This document shows, piece by piece, positions 42,601-52,493 of a stretch of DNA of 64,000 nucleotides. The DNA comes from CAVQBP01 sp963710745. GTDB lineage: Bacteria; Bacteroidota; Ignavibacteria; Ignavibacteriales; Ignavibacteriaceae. Made by a program: the position numbers and the translations under genes. The notes beneath the pieces were generated by a model. The model was given only the letters and a program-made list of their open reading frames with translations. It made no database searches and had not been told where the DNA came from. Numbering within the stretch: position 1 is the first letter of the stretch; each line of letters starts with the position of its first letter. The DNA lies in the NCBI GenBank assembly GCA_963710745.1, contig CAVQBP010000011.1, positions 124,001 through 188,000 of the forward strand. Direction: 5' to 3'.

Positions 42601-42975
42601 TCATTCAGGTATTTCTTAAAACCGCATAAAGAATTTAATTATCTGGAAGATTACAAATTCGGTGTTGAAAGTTCGCAGCCTCTGAGAATTATTTACAATA
42701 GCAATACTATAAAGAATTATAACCAGACAATTAAGCTGGATCCGTCTTCATCAATTGTTATTTCTGTAATATATCCTTCAAGGGATGGAACAGGTACAAT
42801 GCTCAGGATTTTTAATCCTACTGACAAACAAAGTTCTTCTTATTTAACCTGGTTAAGAAGCTCAAAAGTAAAACTCTTTTTAAGCGACGGAGATGAAGAT
42901 AATAAACAAGAAATAAGTAATAATATAAAACTGGACCCGTTTGAAGTAATGACAATCAAAATAAAAGAGAGATAA
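39676..42975 (+). CDS. GH38 alpha-mannosidase, copy 2, secreted
   Basis: The intact 1,099-residue protein has a signal peptide (MKTSKIKLSVFFIILSFGLT, cut after NAQ) and an N-terminal beta domain of about 250 residues. The GH38 barrel has zinc ligands His289 and Asp291 (IPHAHVDIGYTD) and nucleophile Asp405 (SDVPGYTWG). EHTWGAWNSI is the third metal/active-site block. A long GH38 C-terminal beta region follows. The family are retaining zinc alpha-mannosidases of N-glycan processing and breakdown. It opens the plus-strand operon and is distinct from copy 1, which has HQD and DVPGR at the same places. The two may differ in linkage preference. Confidence 0.92.
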   Translation: MKTSKIKLSVFFIILSFGLTLNAQTKWINGFADRIAGENLDYHSCHPDANLSLLIRCLNDKDYIEWATDTIPSDYKNNFVTFAWIAGYSVATSTAPHKFYLYINDGLQFEFKTSPDQEKKDWELTDENGSKLHFKFIKVDAVDDFFGYMVLTIPTKLLNGNKFARIKVKGDATNSKDWYMTMQYPLIPKIRIEPEKVVSKDSSGNLLQRVKVSIDHFDSPKPVQISAEGKKHISSELKLGMNDFYLNFAAPQKPKEVKINIAINGETKTFTTIIKPARKITFYLIPHAHVDIGYTDLQPNIARKHWSNYEKALEYSKESLKYGKDATFRWNVEVLWAVKSYLENHPNKRKEFYDAVKKGWIGLDATYANLLTGLSRPEELYQWVEYSNILEKKIGTKIESAMISDVPGYTWGVVQAFADNGIKYFSVGPNPGDRIGYTLKDWGDKPFYWKSPSGKEKILVWVAGKGYAWFHGWRLTRDDFTPMAKYLDQLDSENYPYDMVHLRYNIGGDNGFPDSLLPAWVKHWNDTHVTPKFKISTTDQMFKDFEAKYSKVIPTYSGDFTPYWEDGAASTARETAMNRNTAELLAQLETMYTLFDYKNFPQKEFDEAWQYVLLFSEHTWGAWNSISDPELKSVKEQWEIKKSYAVKADSIAEKLLYDLANETQINKEYDEFYVCNPSSWERSGIVTIPAPKGLPYFTIRDQEGNLIPSQKLSNGSVVFTAKDIPALGYKGYKIVKGENENKIDSPLNAYTLSNNFYKLTFNDSTFALKDLSIIGENFNYIDSTDNYGFNQFIHSGTNASNITLSSNPKLVSYENGPVLKSITVKSQAQGCNSLSQDIVLFNDLDKIEIINTIDKKKDYAKENIRFAFPSSIKNPVSRINIAWAVIRPETDQLTGANKNYFTAQRWIDISNNYNGLSIAPVDAPLVEFGGMTGEAWMASPDREWASHTSSSALCYSWVMNNSWHTNYKASQEGVASFRYFLKPHKEFNYLEDYKFGVESSQPLRIIYNSNTIKNYNQTIKLDPSSSIVISVIYPSRDGTGTMLRIFNPTDKQSSSYLTWLRSSKVKLFLSDGDEDNKQEISNNIKLDPFEVMTIKIKER

Positions 42976-43020
42976 AATAAGGGAGTAAAATGAACGAATT
43001 ACCGAAGTTAAACAGAACCT

Positions 43021-43095
43021 TTTGGAATTATGGAGAAATGGAATTATGACTACCACGACTTTCTTATTACCCCATATTTCCAAATTCCCAATACT
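43021..43095. repeat. 'TGGAATNATGGAA' inverted repeat, copy 1
   Basis: The left arm TTTGGAATTATGGAGAAATG then GAATTATG faces CCCCATATTTCC then AAATTCCCAATAC. It lies between GH38 copy 2 and GH20 and extends into the region where the GH20 start must be sought. Confidence 0.65.
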
Positions 43096-43102
43096 ACATA
43101 AA

Positions 43103-45333
43103 TTGCGTAATTACAATTATTTATTAATAGTATGTCTATTGATAATTATGAGAACTACATTACAAGCTCAAATTAATATTATTCCTATACCTCAGGAATC
43201 AAAAATCTTAAATGGAAATTTCATCTATTACTCCTGAAATTTTCTTTGATGCACCCGGTATTAGTAATAATCTCAAAAGCTATTTTAAAGATTACTTAAG
43301 TAATCAGTATAAGATTAAACTTACAGATAAAAATAACAAAGATACATCGTTAATTGTTTTTCAAATTGATAAAAACTTTCTTAATAAAAAACCGGAAGCA
43401 TATTCACTTAATATTACTTCAAATAAAATAGAAATTATTTCTTCTTCGGAAGAAGGCATATTCCGGGGAATACAAACCTTATGGCAGCTGTTGCCATATA
43501 AAGAGAAGAATGCCGGACAAATTAAAATTCAAAATTGTAAAATCACTGATTGGCCTCAATTTTCATGGAGAGGATTGAATCTTGACTGCGCCCGTCATTT
43601 TATGACAAAAGATTTTATTAAAAGATATATCGACATTCTTGCTTATTATAAATTTAATGTACTTCACTGGCACTTTACCGATGACCAGGGATGGAGAATT
43701 GAAATAAAAAAATATCCGAAATTAACACAGGTCGGGGCATGGCGTAAGGAAGCAGACGGTTCTATTTACGGAGGATTTTATACCCAGGAGGATGTAAAGG
43801 AAATTGTAGCCTATGCCCAACAACGATTTATAACGATTGTTCCTGAAATAGAAATGCCGGGGCACAGTTCTGCCTCGCTTGCAGCTTACCCGGAGAATTC
43901 CTGTACGGGGGGACCTTTTGATGTTCCTATAACCTGGGGAGTATTTAAAGATGTTTATTGCGCAGGAAGAGATTCAACTTTTACATTTTTAGAAAACATC
44001 CTTGATGAGGTTATAAATTTATTTCCGGGTAAGTATATTCATATCGGCGGTGATGAAGTTCCAAAGGATAGATGGAAAGCTTGTCCGAAAGATCAGGAAA
44101 GAATGAAATCTCGAAGGATTAAAAAATGAAGAAGAGCTTCAAAGTTATTTTATAAAAAGAATATCAAATTATCTTAATTCCAAAGGGAAGCAGGTAATCG
44201 GCTGGGATGAAATTCTGCAGGGAGGGCTTGCACCGGGAGCAATTGTCGAATCGTGGCAAAGTTTTCAGGGCGCAGTTGAAGCCGCTAACTTAGGGCATTA
44301 TACTCTCAGCTCCCCTGCCTCTTTTACATATCTAAACTCAAGTCCGGAGGACTTAGGCTTAAGAACAGTATATTCATTTAATCCCATTCCCGATGGTCTT
44401 CCTGCAAATGAAACGAAATATATCTTAGGCGGTGAAGCGAGTTTATGGACGGAAAACTGTCCGCAGGAAAAAGTTGATTCACAATTATTCCCAAGGATAC
44501 TTGCCCTTTCAGAGGTGTTCTGGACAGATCCGAAAGACAGGGATTATGAAGAATTTCATTCCCGTGTTGAAAAGGCTTATGAGGATTTAACAGCACATAA
44601 TATTAAATACGGACCAGAATCAAAGACAATAAATTTTTCTACTTCTTATAATAAAGAGAAGAAAGAATTTACAGTGAATTTAAGTACGGATCAGAAAGAT
44701 TTGACTATTCGTTATACTGAAAACGGAAATGATCCTGATTCATCATCCAGCACTTATACTGAACCATTAAAAATTAATAGAACTGTAAATCTGAAAATTG
44801 CTGCTTTTCATGATGGTCATACTGTAGGAAAGCAGACTAACCTGTCATTTGATTTCCATAAAGCATTGAACGCGAAACTAACTATTTTAAATCCTTATAG
44901 TGAAAGATATCCCGCTTCAGGTGAAAATACACTTATAGACGGAGTAAGAGGAACGGACAATTTCCGCGACGGTATGTGGCAGGGTTATGAAGGAGAAGAT
45001 TTTGATGCTGTAATTGACCTGGGGAAAGTTGAAGAAATTTCCAAAGTAACTCCGAGATTTCTGTTAAATACAGGGCCATGGATCTTTTTACCGGCTAAAG
45101 TGATAGTATCCTTATCTAAAGACGGAAAAAATTATTTTGATGAAAGATCAGTTGATAATGATGTTCCTGAAAAAAATCCTGCTGTTGTTTTAAAAGATTA
45201 TCCGGTAAATTTCAACAAGCAGGAAGCAAGGTATATAAAAGTAAAAGCTGTAAGCATAAAACAATGCCCGCCTTGGCATCCGGGCGCCGGCGGAAAAGCA
45301 TGGCTGTTCATTGATGAAATTGAAGTTAAATAA
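43103..45333 (+). CDS. GH20 beta-N-acetylhexosaminidase with CHB_HEX_C and F5/8-type C-terminal domains (frameshifted)
   Basis: The GH20 barrel is clear: FSWRGLNLDCARHFMTKDFI, LHWHFTDDQGWRIEIKKYP and HIGGDEVPKDRW. The catalytic Asp-Glu pair is at 44052-44057. It removes terminal beta-GlcNAc or GalNAc. The signal peptide reads NYNYLLIVCLLIIMRTTLQA. The only in-frame start clear of the upstream repeat is TTG at 43103, so the start is uncertain. Extra bases near 43223 (restoring NGNFSITPEIFFD) and 44109 (ERMNLEGLKNEEELQSYF) break the frame. A chitobiase C-terminal-like module (44630-44840) and the shared discoidin-like module (44875-45333; CPPWHPGAGGKAWLFIDEI) follow. Repaired length is about 740 residues. 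Confidence 0.88.
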
Positions 45334-45400
45334 GGTTTATTCTTATTTAGTGGGAATAAATCTTAAAAAAGTTTTTAGTTAATAAGCTAGTCCTGAAATA

Positions 45401-45498
45401 AAAGGAATAATGGAATACTGGGATTTACATTTTATGCGCTATTTTTTTAGAATAGTGAAATGACGGGGCAATATTCCATTTTTCCAGCATTCCAAAAG
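45401..45498. repeat. 'TGGAATNATGGAA' inverted repeat, copy 2
   Basis: AAAGGAATAATGGAATACTG on the left faces ATATTCCATTTTTCCAGCAT then TCCAAAAG on the right, about 45 bases apart. It fills the gap between GH20 and GH2. Confidence 0.7.
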
Positions 45499-45510
45499 TT
45501 AAATTGAGTT

Positions 45511-48351
45511 ATGAAGAAATTAATTCGAACATCATTCTTTTTATTTTTTATTCTGATTTCTGTTGCCGCTCCTCAGGATAAAATTGATTTGAGCGGTAAA
45601 TGGCAGTTTGCTATTGATTCACTGGATATAGGAGTGAAAGAAAACTGGTTTTTAAAATCGTTTGATGACTCTGTTATTCTTCCGGGCTCTATGGTCGAAA
45701 ACGGTAAAGGCAATGATATCTCACTAACTACCCATTGGACAGGTGATATACTCGATTCATCTTATTTTAAATTGCCGAAATATGCTAGGTACCGTAGGCC
45801 CGGAGATATTAAAGTCCCCTTCTGGCTGCAGCCCGATAAACATTATTACGGAGTTGCCTGGTATAAAAAAGAAATAAAAATTCCCCAGGACTGGAAAAAT
45901 AAATCAATTCAGATATTTCTTCGAAAGATGTCACTGGCAGTCAACATTATGGATTGATGATAAATTAGTTGGTCATCAGAACGGATTAAGCGCACCTCAC
46001 ATTTTTGATCTGCCGGAGTCTTTATCTCCCGGTGCTCATACTATTACAGTACGGGTTGACAACAGGATTAATGATATTAATCCGGGAGTAAACTCATCCA
46101 GCCTTACAGATCATTCTCAGACGAACTGGAACGGAATTATCGGTGAAATGTTAATGACTGCAAGAAGCAGGATTCACTTCGATGATATCCGGCTCTTCCC
46201 TGATATCAACACAAAAAAAGTTAAAGTGCAAATGCACATTATTAATTTAACAAACAATACTCAAAAAGTAACTTTAACTCTGAATGCTTTCCCGCAAGGA
46301 AAAACGCCAAAAAATACTTTTAAGGAAATGAAGCAGGATATTGAACTGAATCCGGGTGAGGATTCAATTGGAATTGAATATGAAATGAAAAGCGCATTAT
46401 TATGGGACGAATTTAATCCTGATTTTTATAAAATTTCCTGCACTCTTACCGGTAATAATATTAGTGATCAAAAAGATGAAATTTTTGGTTTCAGAAAACT
46501 CGGAACTGAGGGAACCCAGTTTACAATCAACGGAAGAAAAATATTTTTGAGAGGAACACTGGAATGTGCAATTTTTCCCAAAACAGGATATCCTGTCAAC
46601 TAACTGTAAAAGACTGGTTAAGGATCTTTCGTATCTGCAAGGATTATGGATTAAATCATATGCGGTTTCATTCATGGTGTCCGCCCGAGGCTGCATTCAC
46701 GGCTGCCGATGAAGTTGGTATTTATCTTTATGTCGAATGTTCCTCATGGGCAAATCAAGGTGCTTCACTTGGAGATGGGAAACCGGTTGATAAATATATT
46801 TACGCAGAAAGTAAAAGAATAATAAAACAATTCGGAAATCATCCTTCATTCTGTTTCATGGCTTACGGTAATGAACCTGCAGGACAGAATCAAAACGAAT
46901 ATCTTACTAAATTTGTTTCCTACTGGAAAACGAGAGACAACCGCAGACTTTATACAGGTGCATCCGGATGGCCTGCTCTTGATGTAAATGATTTTAACAG
47001 CATGTATCAGCCCCGTATTCAGCTGTGGGGGGCCGGGCTGAATAGTATAATCAACAGCCAGCCGCCCAGCTCAGATTATGACTGGGAGAATATTATCCGC
47101 TCTCAAAGCAAACCAGTTATAAGTCATGAAATCGGTCAGTGGTGTGTTTATCCCGATTTCAAGGAAATGAAGGAATATAACGGAGTTCTCCATGCGAAAA
47201 ATTTTGAAATATTCAGAGACTTTCTTAAAGAAAACGGCATGCTTTCACTTGCTGACACTTTCTTAACTGCATCCGGAAAGTTACAGGCTCTGTGTTATAA
47301 AGCTGAAATTGAAGCAGCTCTGCGAACGAAAGGAATGGGAGGATTTCAGCTCCTTGATCTGCATGATTTCCCCGGGCAGGGAACCGCATTAGTCGGTGTC
47401 CTGAATCCCTTCTGGGAAAATAAAGGGTATATTACTCCCGGAGAATACAGGCAGTTCTGCAATACAACAGTTCCCCTTGCACGTCTTAAAAAATTCATTT
47501 TTAATTCAGCTGAAGATTTTACAGCCGATATAGAAGTATCAAATTTTGGAAAGGATTCATTAACCGGTATAACTCCACAATGGAAAATAATTGATACCGC
47601 AGGAAAAATAGTTGCTGAAGGTAATCTGGATAAAACCAATATCCCGATTGATAATGGAATTAAGCTGGGAAAGATTCGTTATCCTTTGAATAAATTTAAA
47701 TCGCCTGCAATGTATACATTGGCAGTTACAATAAGTAATTTTACCAATAAGTGGAACTTCTGGGTATATCCATATCAGAATCCCGGACCGGTTTTCGGCA
47801 ATGATATTAAAGTTGTTCAAAAGCTGGATCAGGAAACTATAAATTTCCTTACTAACGGAGGGAAGGTTCTTTTAACACCGGTAAAAGGAAATATAAAGCC
47901 TGATAAAGGAGGAGATGTTGCAGTCGGTTTTTCAAGCATATTCTGGAATACTGCATGGACTTCAGGGCAGCCGCCGACTACTCTTGGTATCCTGTGTAAT
48001 CCAAAAGCTCCGATGCTTAAGGATTTTCCGACACAATATTATTCCAATTATGAATGGTGGGATGCAATGAGCCATTCAAATGCTATTTTATTATCTGCAC
48101 TCGGTAGAAATATTAAACCAACTGTAAGGATTATTGATGACTGGTTTACCGCCAAACCGTTAGGATTAATTATTGAAGCAAAAGTCGGAAAAGGAAAGCT
48201 TGTTTTAACCGGGATAGACTTCCTGACTGATGCAGAAAAACGTCCTGCAGCCAGGCAATTATTGTACAGTATACTAACATATATGAGAAGTGATAAGTTT
48301 AATCCGGATCAGGAAATTCGGTTAAACAATATTGCAGATTTATTTAAGTAA
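45511..48351 (+). CDS. GH2-family exo-beta-glycosidase, secreted (frameshifted)
   Basis: A signal peptide (MKKLIRTSFFLFFILISVAA) is followed by a sugar-binding domain (WYKKEIKIPQDW, LERCHWQSTLWIDDKLVGHQ) and an immunoglobulin-like domain. The barrel carries acid/base Glu in YGNEPAG (46873-46875) and nucleophile Glu in ISHEIGQW (47128-47130). LDLHDFPGQGTALVGVLNPF and a beta-rich C-terminal region of about 300 residues follow. One extra base near 45921 and one missing base near 46600 break the frame; repair gives about 945 residues. GH2 includes beta-galactosidases, beta-mannosidases and beta-glucuronidases. The specificity pocket cannot be read by eye, although beta-galactosidase or beta-mannosidase would suit the locus. 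Confidence 0.85.
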
Positions 48352-48372
48352 CTCACTATACGCAAGACTAAA

Positions 48373-48443
48373 AATGGGAATATTGAAATGATGGAAAAAT
48401 GGAATATCTTACTCATCCACCGTTCCAAAACTCCACTATTACA
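48373..48443. repeat. 'TGGAATNATGGAA' inverted repeat, copy 3
   Basis: AATGGGAATATTGAAATGAT then GGAAAAATGGAAT faces CATCCACCGTTCCAAAACTC then CACTATTAC. It lies between GH2 and the first GH29 gene; arms are less well matched than in copy 4. Confidence 0.6.
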
Positions 48444-48519
48444 AAGGTAGTGCGTAAATGAGCAGGTAATTACAAATGAATAATATTCATTAAATAAAAA
48501 AATATTACAGGATTAAGAA

Positions 48520-49848
48520 ATGAAAAGAACTTTTATACTCTTCATTTGTTTTTCGGTGATTTCACTCTATGCGCAAAACACCGATTCACTTAAACAGGCA
48601 AAAATGAAATGGTTTAAGGATGCAAAGCTTGGAATCTTTATACACTGGGGAATTTATGCGGTAGATGGAATTTCGGAATCATGGTCATTCTATAATGGAA
48701 GAATTTCTTACGACGATTACCTGAAACAGTTAAACGGGTTTACTGCAGTAAAATATAATCCTGAACATTGGGCGGAATTAATTAAAGAAAGCGGGGCAAA
48801 GTATTGTGTGATTACATCACGGCATCATGATGGTTTTGCACTCTGGGATACTAAGTATGGGAATCTGAATGCAGTAAAAAATGCTGCAGTTAAAAAGGAT
48901 GTCCTTACTCCTTTTGTAAAAGCACTTCGCAAAAATGGTATAAAAGTCGGCATATATTATTCCTTACCCGATTGGTCGAATAATGATTATACTGATTTTA
49001 CAAGGGAGAAGAAAAGATACAAAATAAGTGATGATCCGGAAAGATGGAATCGTTACTTAAACTATTATCAGGGTCAGTTAAAAGAACTTATGGATAAATA
49101 TAATCCCGATTTATGGTGGTTTGACGGAGACTGGGAGCATAGTGCTGAGGAATGGCAGGCAGATAAAGTCAGAGCAATGCTGCTTGCTAAGAATCCTAAT
49201 GTAATTATTAACTCTCGTTTGCAGGGCAGAGGTGATTATGAAACTCCTGAACAGGGCCCTCCTGTAGTAAGGCCGGCAGCTAAATATTGGGAACTCTGTT
49301 ATACAATGAATGACTCGTGGGGATATCAGCAGAATGATACGAATTATAAAACTCCGCAGGAACTGCTGGACACTTTTGTTGACTGCATCAGCGAAGGAGG
49401 TAATTTACTGCTTGATATAGGGCCGAAAGCCGACGGAACAATTCCAGAAGAACAGGTTCATATATTAAAAGAGTTCGGTGAATGGACTGCTAAAAATAAA
49501 GAAGCAATCTACGGGACTCACCGCGGGATTCCGTACGATCATTTTTACGGACCTACTTCCCTGTCACCGGACAGCACAATCCTATATCTTTTTGTGAAAG
49601 GTAATCCTAATGGTCAGGTAATGTTGAAAGGAATTACAAATAAAATTAACTCTGTCTGGGTTGTTGGGAATGGTACTGCTTTAAACTATAAGACTTTCAG
49701 TAAAGTATACTGGAATAAATATCCCGGCGTAACATATATCGATATTCCTGAAAATGTGCTCGGGAAATATTACACTGTAATTGCAGTTCTTCTGGATGGT
49801 AAAATAGACCTTTACAGAAAAGTAGTCGGGGCTGTTGAAAGCAATTAA
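48520..49848 (+). CDS. GH29 alpha-L-fucosidase, copy 1, secreted
   Basis: The intact 442-residue protein has a signal peptide (MKRTFILFICFSVISLYA). The GH29 barrel carries LGIFIHWGIYAVDGISESWS, YCVITSRHHDGFALWDTKY and LWWFDGDWEH with nucleophile Asp202. ISEGGNLLLDIGPKADGTIP follows, and then a C-terminal beta-sandwich. The length and the single short C-terminal domain fit the broad-specificity GH29-A group. It would release alpha-linked fucose in the periplasm. It heads a run of four GH29 genes with different architectures. Confidence 0.92.
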   Translation: MKRTFILFICFSVISLYAQNTDSLKQAKMKWFKDAKLGIFIHWGIYAVDGISESWSFYNGRISYDDYLKQLNGFTAVKYNPEHWAELIKESGAKYCVITSRHHDGFALWDTKYGNLNAVKNAAVKKDVLTPFVKALRKNGIKVGIYYSLPDWSNNDYTDFTREKKRYKISDDPERWNRYLNYYQGQLKELMDKYNPDLWWFDGDWEHSAEEWQADKVRAMLLAKNPNVIINSRLQGRGDYETPEQGPPVVRPAAKYWELCYTMNDSWGYQQNDTNYKTPQELLDTFVDCISEGGNLLLDIGPKADGTIPEEQVHILKEFGEWTAKNKEAIYGTHRGIPYDHFYGPTSLSPDSTILYLFVKGNPNGQVMLKGITNKINSVWVVGNGTALNYKTFSKVYWNKYPGVTYIDIPENVLGKYYTVIAVLLDGKIDLYRKVVGAVESN

Positions 49849-49877
49849 AAATAATCTTTAATCTCTGAAAAATAAAA

Positions 49878-52155
49878 ATGATTTATAAATATTTAATTAC
49901 CTGTTTAATAATTTTTTCAGGAATATTTTCTTCATATCCTGAATCCGGAATAAAACTGATCGAAAATAATTCATCAAAATACGATATTGTAATTTCTGCA
50001 CAGCCTACCGAAGTGGAAAAACATTCTGCCGAAGAACTTCAGAAATATCTTAATGAAATGACCGGAGTTAAGCTGAATATTATCAATGATTCTGAACCGG
50101 AAACTCAGGTATGAAATTCTTATAGGCAGAAATAACAGACTTCAAGAATTGAATCTGAATACTAAATTTCGATTCCCTGGCTCTGGACGGTTTTACAATA
50201 AGAACAGTTGACGATAAATTAATAATAGTGGGCGGAAGCAAAAAAGGGACTTTATACGGGGTTTATACTTTTCTGGATAAATATTTAGGCTGCAAAATGT
50301 ATACACCCGATGCGATTTTACATCCCTAAAAAAAGTATTATCACTGTTCCTGAAATAAATTTAACAGAGATACCTAAAATACTTTACCGGGAACTTCACC
50401 TCCCTTCCGCCCGTTCATCGCAGTTGTTCTGTGACTGGCATAAGCTTAACCATTATTCAGAACGGGAAAAATATTACGGAACATTTGTCCATACTTTTTT
50501 CAAGTATCTTTCACCGGTACAATATTTTAAAACTCACCCTGAGTATTTTTCAGAAATAAACGGAATACGTGTTCCGCAGCAGCTTTGTTTATCAAATCCT
50601 GATGTTTATAAGATCGTATTGGACAGTCTGAAACAAAGGATGAAAGAAAAACCTGAAGCTGCAGTATGGGATGTTTCACAGAATGATAATTTCGGGTACT
50701 GTACATGTAATCTCTGCAGCAGAACCGATTCTATTTACGGAAGCCCTTCAGGTTCAATTATTAAATTTGTTAATAAAATTGCGGAACAATTTCCTAACAA
50801 AACAATTACGACTTTAGCATATCAATATTCAAGAAAAGCTCCCGTTGGAATTAAGCCCGATTCAAATGTAATGGTAGTGCTTTGTACAATAGAATGCGAC
50901 AGAAGCAAACCGATTGCAGAACAGAAGAATGATTTATTCAACAGGGATATTAATGATTGGAGTAAAATAACAAACAAGCTGAAAATCTGGGATTATGTTG
51001 TACAGTTTTCAAGCTACATGGATCCTTTTCCGAATTTTTATGTACTTCAGCCGAATATTAAAATGTTTGTAAAACATGGTGTGAAATATTTATTTGAACA
51101 GGGAAGCGGCGATTCAAAAAGCGATATGCACGAGCTTAAAGCTTATCTTCTTGCTAAATTGATGTGGAATCCTGATGCAGATGTTGAAAATATAATAAGT
51201 GAATTTTTAAATGGTTATTACGGAAAAGCCGGTAAATATATAAGTGAATACTTTCATCTGATGCATAATGCTCTTAAAAAATCAGGGAAAGGTCTTATTA
51301 TTTACGGATATCCGTCGAATGCTAAAGACAGTTATTTAACACCGGGTTTACTCGATCAATATACTAAATACTTCGATGAAGCAGAGCAGTCGGTTGCCGA
51401 TGATACTGTGTATTTAAACCGTGTTAAAACTGCCCGCCTGCCTCTGGAATACGCAAAACTTGAACTTTCAAAACTTAATATTTCCAGCAAATACCGGATA
51501 TTCAATATTGTAAACAACAAAGTTGTAGTAAATGAAAAGATGAAAATGCTTCTCGATGATTTTATCAAAGAGGCTGATAGGTCAGGTATTAAAACTCTGC
51601 ATGAAAGAGGCTATTCACCGGATCAATATTATTCTGATATGCAGAAGTTCTTTAAAGATGGAATGATTATTCACAAGGCATATCATAAAGACGTTAAGAT
51701 ACTAAGTACAGTAAGTCCCAATTATTCTGCTGACGGACCTCACACTTTAGTCGATGGTATAATCGGCGAACCGAATTATTATTTCAACTGGCTTGGTTTT
51801 GAAGGAAATGAATTTGAAGCTGTTGTTGATTTGAAAAAGGAAACAGACATTAATTCTATCCGGACCGATTTTTTGCAGGAAGTCAAATCATGGATATGGC
51901 TTCCAAAATCAGTAACATATTCGGTTTCGGATAATGGTAAGAATTTCACTAAAGTTGGTGTGGTTAAAGATACAATCGATGAAAAGAAAGAAGGAATTTT
52001 CACTGAACCTTTTACCTGCAAAATTAAAAATGTGAAGGCAAGATATGTAAAAGTTCAAACAAAAAGTCTGATCCATTGTCCAAGATGGCATATCGGGTAT
52101 AATAACGGAACATGGTAAAGCCTGGCTGTTCGTAGATGAGATTGTAGTTAAATAA
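49878..52155 (+). CDS. DUF4838 (GH67-like) protein with F5/8-type C-terminal domain (frameshifted)
   Basis: A signal peptide (MIYKYLITCLIIFSGIFSSY) precedes a glucuronidase-like N-terminal domain (STEELQ-type helix: VEKHSAEELQKYLNEMTGVK; GGSKKGTLYGVYTFLDKYLG). The DUF4838 region follows (ILYRELHLPSARSSQ, GTFVHTFFKYLSP, VWDVSQNDNFGYCTCNLCS, YLFEQGSGDSKSDMHELKAY). The last 150 residues are the shared discoidin-like module, CPRWHIGYNNG then GKAWLFVDEIVVK. Four extra bases (near 50112, 50170, 50314 and 52110) break the frame; with the last one removed the stop is at 52155. The family has a predicted glycosidase barrel but no settled activity that I know of. Its place between two fucosidases implies action on the same glycan. 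Confidence 0.8.
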
Positions 52156-52284
52156 AGATGCAATGATTGAAATATTATTATCTATACATTAATAGAGATA
52201 ACATATAGTTTTACTTAATTAAATTGAGGATAAATAAAACATTATTAAACTTTGATTTTGGGATCGTTAGCTAATTAGGATTGT

Positions 52285-52421
52285 AATTTCGACTCCGGCT
52301 CATTTTATCAACTCACTGAAGCCGGGGGAGAAATCTTAAATCTATAAGAAAAGATTTCTCAGTCATCCCGGTTGCTTACTTTATCTCCATCGGGCGGGAT
52401 TTTCCTTTTAATCGAAATGAC
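52285..52421. repeat. 'GAGAAATCTT' hairpin flanked by ATTTCGA/TCGAAAT
   Basis: The 338-base gap 52156-52493 has no gene. Its centre holds a perfect 10-bp stem GAGAAATCTT / AAGATTTCTC (52328-52337 and 52351-52360). Outer arms are AATTTCGACTCCGG (from 52285) and ATCGAAATGAC (52411-52421). This matches a dispersed repeat type common in Bacteroidota intergenic DNA. The flanks are AT-rich with nothing further. Confidence 0.7.
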
Positions 52422-52493
52422 AAATTTACTTCTAATATTTATTCAGGATCAAATATTATTATTTAATTATTTATTAACCAAATATAAAATGAT

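Noticed and set aside
42991..43050. Short ORF starting ATGAACGAATTACCGAAG after GH38 copy 2
   Set aside because: It is only about 20 codons and runs into the GGAAT repeat, with no similarity to anything recognised.
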